DNA from: JAHEKD01 sp965215945
GTDB lineage: Bacteria; Pseudomonadota; Gammaproteobacteria; Arenicellales; JAHEKD01
Assembly: GCA_965215945.1 (NCBI GenBank)
Contig: CBDCFC010000027.1
Span: 1 to 19,299 of the forward strand
Direction: 5' to 3'
Length of the DNA: 19,299 bases
Shown: piece after piece, positions 7,643-15,709 of the stretch
Position numbering within the stretch: position 1 is the first letter of the stretch
Layout of the letters: each line of letters starts with the position of its first letter
The notes under the pieces: generated by a model
The model's database searches: none
Told to the model about the DNA's origin: nothing
What the model saw: the letters and a program-made list of their open reading frames with translations, nothing else
Program-made: the position numbers and the translations under genes

Positions 7643-7758
7643 GTAGTGTTGCAGGTTCTACACCTGCTAGAATGAGAAAGAATTAAGGGTGAGCAAGTGC
7701 TGTGCGCTTCGTTAGCACTAACTTAACTTTATTACAGTAGGATTTACCACGCATGTAA
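7643..7758 (-). promoter_or_regulatory. putative trpBA promoter and leader hairpins
   Basis: On the minus strand a TTACAT (7753-7758) and a TGTAAT (7731-7736) are spaced by 16 bases, a fair sigma-70 pattern. The roughly 130-base leader to trpB has two hairpins: AGTGCT/AGCACT (7696-7719) and GCAGGT/ACCTGC (7651-7667). I see no leader peptide with clustered Trp codons and no T tract after either hairpin, so classical attenuation is not supported. The 305-base gap between trpB and the membrane protein gene otherwise holds only the second gene's promoter. Confidence 0.35.
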
Positions 7759-7815
7759 TTATTATGCCATTTTATTCTTAATTTTTTCAAAATTATTTTT
7801 ATACAATATTGATGC

Positions 7816-7843
7816 TTGATAATTACACTTCAGACAATATAAT
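7816..7843 (+). promoter_or_regulatory. sigma-70 promoter for the membrane glycosyltransferase gene
   Basis: TTGATA (7816-7821) and a consensus TATAAT (7838-7843) are separated by 16 bases, about 80 bases ahead of the ATG at 7922. This is one of the best promoter matches in the window. Confidence 0.55.
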
Positions 7844-7921
7844 TGCGCCTAGAATTATTGGGTATCACACAGAATTTTATCTTTTTCTAAAAATAGCAAA
7901 AACTAATATCTAGCATTCGAT

Positions 7922-9826
7922 ATGTTTCAAATTGATTCCTTGCCAGGGCAAATTCCTAAGTTACGGCTTGTCTATCTCCGCTTCTTGTGTGCGATTGCCG
8001 CAGCATTTGGTGCCCTGCTAATAGGTGAACACGTCTACCTGAAGGAATTTCTTACTACTGATGAGAACAGTTATCTATACCAAGCTTGGGTGTTTTTACA
8101 GGGACAAATAAGTACACCGGCACCTGCTGGCATAGAGGCTTTTTTTCATAGAATGGTCATTATTGATGAAAAAGTAGGTTGGGTATCTCGTTATCCACCA
8201 GCCCATTCGATTTGGATGATGCCAGGTGTGGCGGTAGATTACCCAAGGCTTATGGTTGCTGTTGCAGCTTTTTTGTCATTATGGTTTTTGACTAAAGCCA
8301 GTGATAGGTTGAATATTCCCATATGGATCACAGTAGGCCTGTTATTTGCTAGCCCTTACTTTTGGCTGATGCAAGGTTCTGTTCTCAGCCATACATCTGG
8401 GTTAGCGGCTACGGCGTTAATGACCTGGGCCTATCTTGTTTGGCTTGATGATCGTAGAGCAAGCTTTTTAGCAATAGCAGGGTTAGCATGGGCATTTTTG
8501 TTTTTGAATCGTACCTTTACTGCATTTTTAATTGCCATTCCATTTGGCATTCATGCTTTATACAAGTTATATCAGTTGCGGACAGTTAGAGACCTAATTA
8601 GTGTTGTTATATTTGCCGGTTGTGCCTTTGTTGGCGTAATTTTCTTTTTGATCTATAATTTTTTGGTTACCGGTGATCCACTTCTGCCAACCTATCTTTA
8701 TTATAATAAAAACGATGGGCTTGGTTTCGGTATTAGGAACCAACCTGACTATTTATTTACGCCGCAAAAAGGTTGGGAGTTTATTAAATTCAATTTAGCA
8801 ACACTCAACATTCGTCTTTGGGGGTTTTTTGGGTCGTTAATTGTATGGATTATCTTGGTCTTAATAGGTTGGAGAAGTAAGGGTATTAGTTTGATGCTAT
8901 TGTCTGCTACGCTACTAGTGTGGTTGGGATATGGTGCATTCTGGTTTAAGGGTATAGAAGAAGTTGCTCCGGTTTATTATTATGAAACCCTGGTTTTTGT
9001 GATTCTCCTTGCCGGTTTAGGTCTAACTCGTTTGCTAGATATGGATTGGCGAATTCCTAAATTAGCAAAATTGCTTACTTGTGTAGTTATCGTTAGTTTT
9101 GTCGGGCAGGCTTCGGCACGAACATTTTATAAATATGGTGTTGAAATCATCCATAGAAATGCTGAGAAAGGTCAATATCAGCGAATGATTAAAGCTGTGC
9201 CCCCAAATTCAATTGTATTAATTAAAGATTTTCCGAGGGATATTCTTGACGAAACTTCTTGGAACCCTAAGGGTCTTCAGTCAGATCCTCTGATCATGCG
9301 AGCGAGTAATGGCTCTAGACATCTTATTCATCATTATTATCCAAATCGAAGAGTTTATCTTGTTGAAGGAACACCTGCCAAACCTCCGAAATTAATTGAG
9401 GGTATAGATGAAAATATACCGCACTTATCAGCGTTGAGGATGCGATCTAGAGTTGGTTCGCAAAACGAAAAAGGTTTCCGTATCGCACAAGCCCCTGATG
9501 ATGGCAGAGGCCCTTTAGCCTATGGTGTCAAGTATTATTTCATACCCGGTACTTATGAAGTAACCTACTATCTTAAAGCCGAAGGCGAAGCCGGTGATAT
9601 TGCCGGGGTTGTTGATGTAATAGAATCGAAATATGGATCACGTTTAGCATATAAAGAATTAAACCCAGGTGATCGCAATGTTACTTTTAAAATTAAAGTT
9701 GACAAATTAACTTTAGTTGAACCAAGACTACATTTTGTTGGCCAAGGCCGACTTGAGTTTGATCGTGTTGAGATACGTCTTATAAAAAACGACTTAAAAG
9801 CAGAACAAATAGCTTCCAGTTATTGA
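7922..9826 (+). CDS. polytopic GT39/ArnT-like glycosyltransferase family membrane protein
   Basis: This 634-residue protein has about 10-12 hydrophobic segments in its first roughly 400 residues and a soluble C-terminal part of about 230 residues. After the first membrane segment, the periplasmic loop FLTTDENSYLYQAW (Asp47-Glu48) matches the acidic pair of GT-C lipid-linked sugar transferases such as GT39 mannosyltransferases and ArnT. A later WVSRYPPAHS resembles their RxPP-like region. The C-terminal part, with VPPNSIVLIKDFPRDILDE and a later GTYEVTYYLKAEGEAG stretch, looks like an extracytoplasmic domain, the last part possibly a beta-sandwich. The likely reaction is transfer of a sugar from a polyprenyl-phosphate donor to a glycan, lipid or protein; the acceptor is unknown. 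The gene stands alone, with its own promoter and a poor Shine-Dalgarno match, between trpB (divergent) and the dioxygenase gene (convergent). No polysaccharide cluster surrounds it. The family call rests on fold-level motifs. Confidence 0.65.
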   Translation: MFQIDSLPGQIPKLRLVYLRFLCAIAAAFGALLIGEHVYLKEFLTTDENSYLYQAWVFLQGQISTPAPAGIEAFFHRMVIIDEKVGWVSRYPPAHSIWMMPGVAVDYPRLMVAVAAFLSLWFLTKASDRLNIPIWITVGLLFASPYFWLMQGSVLSHTSGLAATALMTWAYLVWLDDRRASFLAIAGLAWAFLFLNRTFTAFLIAIPFGIHALYKLYQLRTVRDLISVVIFAGCAFVGVIFFLIYNFLVTGDPLLPTYLYYNKNDGLGFGIRNQPDYLFTPQKGWEFIKFNLATLNIRLWGFFGSLIVWIILVLIGWRSKGISLMLLSATLLVWLGYGAFWFKGIEEVAPVYYYETLVFVILLAGLGLTRLLDMDWRIPKLAKLLTCVVIVSFVGQASARTFYKYGVEIIHRNAEKGQYQRMIKAVPPNSIVLIKDFPRDILDETSWNPKGLQSDPLIMRASNGSRHLIHHYYPNRRVYLVEGTPAKPPKLIEGIDENIPHLSALRMRSRVGSQNEKGFRIAQAPDDGRGPLAYGVKYYFIPGTYEVTYYLKAEGEAGDIAGVVDVIESKYGSRLAYKELNPGDRNVTFKIKVDKLTLVEPRLHFVGQGRLEFDRVEIRLIKNDLKAEQIASSY

Positions 9827-10035
9827 TAAAGACTACTTCTCTTTCTCTTGAAAAATAATTGTCTGCTTTTCTCTAAAATTAAAATAAATTAACGAAAATG
9901 ATAACAAGTGTTTCAAGTTAAATCATTCAGATGAATTAATTAAACACTGTCACTATAATAACTACTGTCTTGGGAAAATGTCAAAACAGCATGGGGTTCA
10001 CAAGATGCTGTCAGACATAAAAAGAGGGGGTTTGC

Positions 10036-10080
10036 ATGAACAATAAGGGGTTAATAATAGTGCAATCCTTTTTTGATTGA
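10036..10080 (+). CDS. possible 14-codon mini-ORF
   Basis: MNNKGLIIVQSFFD begins with an ATG placed 5 bases after AGAGGGGG (10023-10030), one of the strongest ribosome-binding sites in the window, and ends at a TGA 22 bases before a terminator stem. Such strong initiation signals are unusual for a chance short frame. It is hydrophobic in the middle. I recognise no family; it may be a chance frame inside an untranslated region. Confidence 0.25.
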   Translation: MNNKGLIIVQSFFD

Positions 10081-10101
10081 CTGATCGGCATTTTCGTGGG
10101 G

Positions 10102-10135
10102 AAACCGGTCTGACTTGTCGGGCCGGTTTTCTTTT
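10102..10135 (+). terminator. strong Rho-independent terminator
   Basis: AAACCGG (10102-10108) pairs with CCGGTTT (10123-10129). The intervening bases continue the stem with TCTGAC opposite GTCGGG, using two G-T pairs, so the stem is about 12 base pairs with a tiny loop, followed by TTTTCTTTT. It ends plus-strand transcripts just before the convergent dioxygenase gene. Confidence 0.85.
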
Positions 10136-10142
10136 GAATATG

Positions 10143-10934
10143 TCAGGGATTATTCAACCAGCCTGCCGGGCCTGAGACATCTGGTCTGAAATAACAAATC
10201 ATTCGTCCATTAATACCTGCTGTTGCATTTTCTGCCCAGGGGGAAATACCGTGTAGTGCCAGTCTGTGGATTAAATAGCATTCACCGGGTTTAGCAAAAA
10301 CTTTCACGCGTTTGTAGGTGTCGAAAATCTGACGCCGCGCCTTTTGGTACAGATCAGTGACATCAATATCTTCCCAGGATTGTGCCGGTAAATTGGTAAA
10401 AGCAGTCTTAAATGCACTACGAATTATTTCATGGGAACCTTCCCAGACTACAAGCGGAGAAGCATCATAGCTTGCATCGGTTAACGGTATCCCTAATATA
10501 AAAGCATGGTGCTCACGTAAATGTCTGCGCCGATCAGGGCCTTCGGGTAATAAACCATCTACGTGAGCTGCATCACGCTTGAGCCGGTAATTAAATGCCG
10601 CTTCGGACTCAGATTCCATTGGCTTGGGATAACCTGGATAGCAAACCGAAATTTGACCGCAGTCCCAACTGATCTGAGCAAAGCCGAGATCTTTTCGGAT
10701 GAATTCTATAATTTCACCAGCCAGAGGAGGTCCGTGGTCAACCTTGCCATCAGCGTCATTGTTTAATAAATTGACACCCGCAAACCACGTGCCTCCACAT
10801 CTTAACCATTGTCGATTTTCAGGCGAAGCAACAAGTCTTTGGGCATGAGGCAGTGTATAGTCAACCCACTCAGCTAAAACTGGATCAGAAGGAAAATGCA
10901 CCCAGCCATTTTTTAAAAATAAGTTTTTATCCAT
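10143..10934 (-). CDS. PhyH-like Fe(II)/2-oxoglutarate dioxygenase
   Basis: This 263-residue protein fits the phytanoyl-CoA dioxygenase (PhyH) family, enzymes that use iron, oxygen and 2-oxoglutarate to hydroxylate small substrates. The facial triad is visible as His124-x-Asp126 in AAHVDGLLP and a distal His, probably His228, in HRLALHGISPW. Arg244 or Arg250 in GRMICYFRP would bind 2-oxoglutarate. An FxxGW-like start (NLFLKNGWVHFP) and a SPLVVWEGSHEII strand are typical of the group. The start at 10934 is the first Met and gives a normal N-terminus, although no clear Shine-Dalgarno sequence precedes it. It is divergent from truA and convergent with the membrane protein gene, so it probably forms its own transcript. 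There is no biosynthetic cluster nearby, and the substrate cannot be predicted. Confidence 0.8.
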   Translation of the reverse strand: MDKNLFLKNGWVHFPSDPVLAEWVDYTLPHAQRLVASPENRQWLRCGGTWFAGVNLLNNDADGKVDHGPPLAGEIIEFIRKDLGFAQISWDCGQISVCYPGYPKPMESESEAAFNYRLKRDAAHVDGLLPEGPDRRRHLREHHAFILGIPLTDASYDASPLVVWEGSHEIIRSAFKTAFTNLPAQSWEDIDVTDLYQKARRQIFDTYKRVKVFAKPGECYLIHRLALHGISPWAENATAGINGRMICYFRPDVSGPAGWLNNP

Positions 10935-11049
10935 GATAGGTTACTATTTATCAAAATACTGACCACGTCAATTATTTGATCCAGTCCTATCTCTTGAGAT
11001 TTTAATGAAATCAGTTACAGTGCGGTCATTAAGTATCCGATTGTCCACT

Positions 11050-11835
11050 ATGATAAGCACATTTGCAGCACTGGTTGAATATGATGGCTCGCAGTTTAAA
11101 GGTTGGCAGGTTCAAAACGGGGTTGAAACAGTTCAGCAAGCCGTAGAATCAGCCATCGGAAAAGTGGCTAGTGAGCCTATTCGAGTCCATTGTGCTGGTC
11201 GAACCGATACCGGCGTACATGCAACCGGACAGGTGATTCATTTTCAAACACATAAACAAAGGGATGGTTATTCATGGTTGCGAGGTATTAACTCAAATTT
11301 ACCAAAAACTGTTTCAATACCTTGGATAAAAGAGGTTGATAATGAATTTCATGCCCGTTTTAGCGCCACCGCTCGGCAATACCGTTATATCTTTTATTTA
11401 CGACGAATAAGTCCCGCAATTCTTAAAAGCTATGTGACCTGGGAATATAGAAACCTGGATATTTTCCGGATGAGAAAAGCTGCTCAATATCTAGTTGGAA
11501 AGCATAATTTTAACGCCTATCGTTCGGTTGCCTGTCAGGCCAAAAGCCCGATACGTACTGTTGAATATATTAACATTGAACAACAGCGTGAATTTGTTTA
11601 CTTCGACATTAAAGCAGATGGATTTTTACATCACATGGTAAGAAATATTGCTGGTGCACTGGCGAGTATTAGTTGTGATGAAAAATCTATATTTTGGGCC
11701 AAGGAGATTCTTGAAAGTGAAGACAGAACAAAGGGAGGGGTAACCGCGCCTCCAAATGGACTATATTTAACCAAGGTCGATTACCCTGAAGAATTCAAAA
11801 TTCCAGATACAGCAACACTGCCAAGTTTCTGGTAG
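11050..11835 (+). CDS. truA: tRNA pseudouridine(38-40) synthase
   Basis: TruA converts uridines 38-40 of the tRNA anticodon stem-loop to pseudouridine. The motifs are VEYDGSQFKGWQ near the start, CAGRTDTGVHATGQV with the catalytic Asp53, ARFSATARQYRYIF, HNFNAYRSVACQAKSPIR, a long FLHHMVRNIAGAL and TAPPNGLYL. I start it at the ATG at 11050, giving 261 residues and an N-terminus (MISTFAALVEYDGS) like other TruA proteins. An ATG at 11005 adds 15 residues but has a better Shine-Dalgarno match (GAG at 10996-10998), so the longer form cannot be excluded. It is followed 12 bases later by the dehydrogenase gene, probably in one transcript. In many gammaproteobacteria truA is followed directly by trpF, but here trpF is about 6 kb downstream. 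Confidence 0.95.
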   Translation: MISTFAALVEYDGSQFKGWQVQNGVETVQQAVESAIGKVASEPIRVHCAGRTDTGVHATGQVIHFQTHKQRDGYSWLRGINSNLPKTVSIPWIKEVDNEFHARFSATARQYRYIFYLRRISPAILKSYVTWEYRNLDIFRMRKAAQYLVGKHNFNAYRSVACQAKSPIRTVEYINIEQQREFVYFDIKADGFLHHMVRNIAGALASISCDEKSIFWAKEILESEDRTKGGVTAPPNGLYLTKVDYPEEFKIPDTATLPSFW

Positions 11836-11847
11836 CAGTGAGGTGTG

Positions 11848-12816
11848 ATGAATAAACCAGTAAAAATACTAGTTACCCGAAAATTACCTGATAATGTTGA
11901 AGCCCGCCTGAAGCGGGATTATGAATGCGATTTTAATCCTGAGGATAAACGTTATAGTGCCGATGAATTAGTTGAACGTAGTGGACAGTGCGACGCTATC
12001 TTGTGCTGCCATACCGAACAATTTAATGCGGATGTCATTGATCGTTTGCCTGATAATGTGAAGGCAATAGCCAATTTTTCCGTGGGTGTGGATCATTGTG
12101 ATTTAAATGCTGCCAAAGCTAAAGGCATTATTGTCACTAATACGCCTGATGTACTGAGTGATGCGACAGCCGAAATTGCCATGCTGTGCATGCTGGGTGC
12201 AGTGCGCAGAGGCAAAGAAGGATTAACCATGGTTGTGAACGATCAATGGCGTGATTGGAATCCAACCTTTATGCTCGGCAAACAAATTACTGGTAAGCGT
12301 TTTGCTGTGATTGGCATGGGGCGTGTTGGCCAGGTTGCGGCGAAAAGAGCGAAAGGCTTTGATATGCGGATTCATTATCATAACCGCAATCGACTGGACA
12401 TCAACACTGAAGATGGCGCCACTTACCATGAGAGCTTGGAAGGTTTACTCAAAGTTGCAGATGTATTATCACTGCACTGTCCGGCAACACCTGACTCCAC
12501 AGGTTTGTTGAATACACAAACAATAGCGCAGTTACCTGATGGAGCGATTGTAGTAAATACCGCACGTGGAGCTGTGATTGATGATGAAGCGCTAATTGCT
12601 GCGTTAAAATCAGGGAAAATCTATGCGGCTGGCCTGGATGTGTTTAACGGTGAACCCAGCAATATTCATCCTGAATATAGAGAATTGAAAAACGTTTTTT
12701 TATTGCCGCATTTAGGCAGCGCAACTATAGAAACAAGGGATGCAATGGGATTTCGTGCTCTGGATAATCTTGATGCGATTTTTAGCGGCAGAGAACCGAA
12801 AGACAGAGTAGCTTAA
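11848..12816 (+). CDS. D-2-hydroxyacid dehydrogenase (glyoxylate/hydroxypyruvate reductase type)
   Basis: This 322-residue protein belongs to the D-isomer specific 2-hydroxyacid dehydrogenases, close to D-glycerate dehydrogenase / glyoxylate-hydroxypyruvate reductase (GhrB/GyaR-like). The substrate-binding loop NFSVGVDHCDLNAAKAKGI lies at about 76-94. The Rossmann motif GMGRVG is at 156-161, the catalytic Arg240 in NTARGAVIDDEAL, Glu269 in NGEP and His288 in LPHLGSAT. The end of the second Rossmann strand reads HYHNR rather than carrying an Asp, which suggests NADPH rather than NADH (inference). The ATG at 11848 is preferred; a GTG at 11845 is a minor alternative, since AGG at 11841-11843 serves either. 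It follows truA closely but lacks a functional link with it. It probably reduces glyoxylate or hydroxypyruvate, in serine or glyoxylate metabolism. Confidence 0.9.
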   Translation: MNKPVKILVTRKLPDNVEARLKRDYECDFNPEDKRYSADELVERSGQCDAILCCHTEQFNADVIDRLPDNVKAIANFSVGVDHCDLNAAKAKGIIVTNTPDVLSDATAEIAMLCMLGAVRRGKEGLTMVVNDQWRDWNPTFMLGKQITGKRFAVIGMGRVGQVAAKRAKGFDMRIHYHNRNRLDINTEDGATYHESLEGLLKVADVLSLHCPATPDSTGLLNTQTIAQLPDGAIVVNTARGAVIDDEALIAALKSGKIYAAGLDVFNGEPSNIHPEYRELKNVFLLPHLGSATIETRDAMGFRALDNLDAIFSGREPKDRVA

Positions 12817-12833
12817 TACAAATGGATGGGTGT

Positions 12834-13007
12834 CTATTCTGCATCCGGATTTTTAATGGTGTCTTGAAACCAGGCAAACCAGGCGCCGAGTAAAACCAAA
12901 ATAACGATTACCCAAAAAGGCGTTTTACCAATGGAATTGGCCAATCCCAGTAAAAACAGACTAAGTAAAAGTGTACCCAAAAAACCCGCAATCGTTTCGT
13001 TTTTCAT
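12834..13007 (-). CDS. 57-residue two-helix membrane protein
   Basis: A complete short frame reads MKNETIAGFLGTLLLSLFLLGLANSIGKTPFWVIVILVLLGAWFAWFQDTIKNPDAE. It has two hydrophobic helices (about 7-23 and 31-47) joined by a short SIGKTP turn and ends in a charged tail. The ATG (13005-13007) comes 3 bases after the amidase stop. AGGTGA, which itself contains that stop, forms the ribosome-binding site, so translation is very likely coupled to the amidase. It is the last gene of the TRAP-amidase operon. I recognise no family. Its place suggests a membrane accessory to that operon, but this is inference. Confidence 0.6.
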   Translation of the reverse strand: MKNETIAGFLGTLLLSLFLLGLANSIGKTPFWVIVILVLLGAWFAWFQDTIKNPDAE

Positions 13008-13010
13008 TTT

Positions 13011-14342
13011 TCACCTGTGTGTAATAAATTTATTTAGCCAATTTGCAGTTCGCAATAGTCGTGAGTCATCAAATCGTTGTCCGACTAATTGTACACCAAT
13101 AGGCAGGTTATTATTTCCTTGCAACAAAGGTAGGTTGACGGCGGGTACACCACAGAATGTCCAGGGAGTGCAAAATATTGGATCACCGGTGGTATCCAGA
13201 CTTTTAGGAGCTTCGCCCAAAACAGAAGGTGTAATCAAGGCATCATAAGTTAAAAATAAATCATCTAAGAGAAGATTTAGCCTCTCACGCTGGTGTTTGG
13301 CATTCAAATAGTTTTTTGCAGTAATTTCTCGGCCACGTTCGATTTGAGCAGTTAGGCTTGGGCTGATTGAATTTTGACCGCGTTGATAAATCGCATCATA
13401 ATAAGTGGCAATTTCGACTTCATTAACTGTTTGTAAATAATCCCAAATCTGATCAAAATCTTTATGTAATTCCACTACCTCCGCTTGCTCGCCTAACAAT
13501 TCAATAATCTGCTCCAGGCCTGCTTGAGTATCACCATCGGCTTTAGGCCAGGCTACCGTTTTAACCAGAGCAAACTTTGGTGTCATAGGAGGCTGTTGAC
13601 TACAAATTTCAAGTAATGCAGGTATCACAGTAGTTTGAATGGTTGCTGGGTCAGTCGGATGTGAGCCTATCAGAACTTCGGCAAGTAACGCTGCATCTTC
13701 GACGTGTCGTGTGTAAACCCCAACCTGATCTAAAAAAGGTGATTGTTTCAATATCCCTTGTCTTGGGATCAAACCATACGTCGGCTTATAGCCTACTGTG
13801 CCACAAAATGAAGCCGGTCTGATCATTGAGCCATTAGTTTGTGTACCCAAGGCGCCAGGAATCATATAAGAAGCAACGGCAGCAGCGCTGCCACTAGACG
13901 AACCACCGGGCGTGTGTTGCGGATTATGAGGATTACGGGTTTTTCCAGGTGTAAACGTGGCCAATTCGGCGGTAACTGTTTTGCCCATGATTACTGCACC
14001 CTGTTGTTTTAGTTTTGCAGAAACAAACGAATCAGTTTTAGGGATATTGCCCTTAAATAACTCGCAGCCGTTTTCAGTTGGCAATAGGGCGCTGTCGATA
14101 ATATCTTTTAAACCTACCGGTATGCCGTGCAAACGGCCTGTGGTTTTGCCCTTACGGCGATCGGTGTCGAGCTGCTTAGCTTGCTTAAGCGCATAATCTG
14201 CATCAAGGTAGGCCCAGGCTTGAATATCCGGGTTATATTCTTCTATGCGTTTCAGGCAATCGCTAACCAGTTCCTCAGCGCTAACTTCACCGTTTTTCAG
14301 GATGGATACAGCTTGGTTTATGCCTAGTGAGTGCAGTGACAT
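13011..14342 (-). CDS. amidase signature (AS) family amidohydrolase
   Basis: This 443-residue enzyme has the complete Ser-cisSer-Lys triad of amidase signature hydrolases. Lys79 lies in GIPVGLKDIID, the cis-Ser148 in PGGSSSGSAAAVAS, and the nucleophile Ser172 in GALGTQTNGSMIRPASFCG, at the expected 24-residue spacing. The C-terminal CGVPAVNLPLLQG and IGVQLVGQRFDDSRLL are also typical. It resembles GatA-like amidases, but without gatB or gatC here it is more likely a free amidase hydrolysing a small amide or related C-N bond. There is no signal peptide, so it is cytoplasmic. It starts 2 bases after dctM ends and is followed by a tiny membrane protein gene, so it belongs to the TRAP operon. The arrangement suggests it acts on the compound the TRAP system imports. 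The substrate is unknown. Confidence 0.92.
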   Translation of the reverse strand: MSLHSLGINQAVSILKNGEVSAEELVSDCLKRIEEYNPDIQAWAYLDADYALKQAKQLDTDRRKGKTTGRLHGIPVGLKDIIDSALLPTENGCELFKGNIPKTDSFVSAKLKQQGAVIMGKTVTAELATFTPGKTRNPHNPQHTPGGSSSGSAAAVASYMIPGALGTQTNGSMIRPASFCGTVGYKPTYGLIPRQGILKQSPFLDQVGVYTRHVEDAALLAEVLIGSHPTDPATIQTTVIPALLEICSQQPPMTPKFALVKTVAWPKADGDTQAGLEQIIELLGEQAEVVELHKDFDQIWDYLQTVNEVEIATYYDAIYQRGQNSISPSLTAQIERGREITAKNYLNAKHQRERLNLLLDDLFLTYDALITPSVLGEAPKSLDTTGDPIFCTPWTFCGVPAVNLPLLQGNNNLPIGVQLVGQRFDDSRLLRTANWLNKFITHR

Positions 14343-14344
14343 GA

Positions 14345-15709
14345 TTAGTTTGTCGGTGGCAACTTACCAAAGAAATAATCGGGCAGCCAAAGCGCAACTT
14401 GTGGAAAAATATAAATAATAGCCATAGTAAAAATCACAATACCCAGATAAGGCATAATGCCTCTAAAAATGTCAATCAATTGTAAATAAGCAGGTGCCAC
14501 ACCTTTTAGATAGTAAGCAGACATTGCCATTGGTGGGGTTAAAAATGATGTTTGTAAATTCAAGGCAATCAACATCGCAAACATGTATGGATTAACATTG
14601 AAGGTGTCTAGCATCGGCAAAAAAATAGGTACAAAAATAATCAATATTTCAGTCCATTCTAACGGCCAACCAAGCAGGAAAATAATCACCTGGGCGAGAA
14701 TTAAAAAGCCCACTGTTCCAAGACTTAGGCTGAGAATCCAGTGTTCAATTAAGGCATGGCCGCCGAGATAAGAGAAAACCGAAGCGAAAGTCCATGAACC
14801 GACAAACAACCAACAGACCATTGCCGATGTTTTGGCTGTCAAATAAACAGACTCTTTAAAGCGCTCCCAGCTTAAAGAGCGGTAAATTAAAGCCAATAAT
14901 AAACCGCCCATAGCGCCGACACCGGCTGCCTCGGCGGGTGTAGCTAAGCCGAAAAGGATACAACCCAATACGGATAAAATTAGCAAGGCTAAAGGAATAA
15001 CGGAAGTTATCACTTGCAGAATAATCTGGCCGGCTGGCGGTACGTCTTCTTCCTTTGGTTTTGGAGCTAATGATGGATTTAAGCTTGCACGGATAATCAC
15101 ATATAGCATATAAAAACCAGCTAACAACAGCCCGGGGAACATCGCTGCGGCGTAAAGCCTCAATGGTGACAATTCGGCGATAGCGGCATAAACAATCAAC
15201 ATAATACTTGGCGGAATCAGAATGCCCAGACAACCACCGGCACAAATGACCCCAGAGGCAAAGCGTTGGTCGTAGCCTGCTTTGAGCATTGCCGGTAAGG
15301 CCAGCATACCCATTAAAGTCACTACGGCACCAATAATACCAGTAGCTGTGGCAAAAATTGCACAAGTTGCCAGTGCTGCAACAGCCATTGACCCGGGCAA
15401 GTGGCGCGCGGCTAATTGAAGCGAAAAGAATAATCGATTGACAATGTTAGCCCGCTCAACGATATAACCCATAAATAAAAACAAAGGGATAGCAACCAGT
15501 ACATCATTTGACATGACTGAAAATGTATTTTGAACAGTCAAGTCGAAAATACGATTATCGAAAACCGTATCCATTCGCAGCGGATCATAATAAGCGTAAT
15601 AACCAAAAGCCAGGCCCATTGCCAATAGTGTAAAAGCAATCGGAAAACCCAATAACACCATAAAAATGAACAGGCCAAGCATTAAGATGGCAATTTGCGG
15701 GTCGGTCAT
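14345..15709 (-). CDS. dctM: TRAP transporter large permease subunit (DctM-like)
   Basis: This 454-residue, highly hydrophobic protein has about 12 membrane segments and is the ion-coupled channel subunit of a tripartite ATP-independent periplasmic transporter. Recognisable parts are the N-terminal GFPIAFTLLAMGLAFGYY, VAIPLFLFMGYIVERA, GAVVTLMGMLALPAMLKAGYD, CLGILIPPSIMLIVYA, GLATPAEAAGVGAMGGLLLAL, LLGWPLEWTEILIIFVPIFLP and LQTSFLTPPMAMSAYYLKGVAP. The extra loop with PLRMDTVFDNRIFDLTVQNTFSVMSN and the acidic-lysine loop PKPKEEDV place it with the FcbT3-like branch (mannitol/chloroaromatic or 2-oxo acid TRAP) rather than classic C4-dicarboxylate DctM. Its ATG overlaps the dctQ stop by 4 bases, and the amidase gene begins 2 bases after its stop. 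Confidence 0.93.
   Translation of the reverse strand: MTDPQIAILMLGLFIFMVLLGFPIAFTLLAMGLAFGYYAYYDPLRMDTVFDNRIFDLTVQNTFSVMSNDVLVAIPLFLFMGYIVERANIVNRLFFSLQLAARHLPGSMAVAALATCAIFATATGIIGAVVTLMGMLALPAMLKAGYDQRFASGVICAGGCLGILIPPSIMLIVYAAIAELSPLRLYAAAMFPGLLLAGFYMLYVIIRASLNPSLAPKPKEEDVPPAGQIILQVITSVIPLALLILSVLGCILFGLATPAEAAGVGAMGGLLLALIYRSLSWERFKESVYLTAKTSAMVCWLFVGSWTFASVFSYLGGHALIEHWILSLSLGTVGFLILAQVIIFLLGWPLEWTEILIIFVPIFLPMLDTFNVNPYMFAMLIALNLQTSFLTPPMAMSAYYLKGVAPAYLQLIDIFRGIMPYLGIVIFTMAIIYIFPQVALWLPDYFFGKLPPTN

Larger units (their letters stand above)
9954..10135 (+). ncRNA. candidate small transcript between converging genes
   Basis: A perfect TATAAT lies at 9954-9959, with only a weak ATGAAT (3 of 6 matches) 17 bases upstream. 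Downstream come a hairpin with a 7-base stem ACAGCAT/ATGCTGT (9986-10011), extended by TGTC (9979-9982) and GACA (10014-10017), a purine-rich Shine-Dalgarno-like stretch at 10021-10030, and a strong terminator at 10102-10135. Together they would define a transcript of about 170 bases. The same elements could be the 3' tail of the membrane protein mRNA. The rest of the 316-base gap (9827-9953) is AT-rich with nothing recognisable. Confidence 0.3.

Noticed and set aside
7651..7719. Trp attenuator upstream of trpB
   Set aside because: There is no short frame with clustered Trp codons and no terminator-type U tract after either hairpin.
10036..10080. Mini-ORF as a transcription-attenuation leader peptide
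   Set aside because: The terminator follows it, but there is no plus-strand gene downstream to regulate and no run of a single amino acid codon.
14856..15365. 169-codon frame inside dctM
   Set aside because: It is a shifted-frame shadow of the well-supported DctM permease; its Arg/Cys/Tyr-rich sequence resembles no protein.
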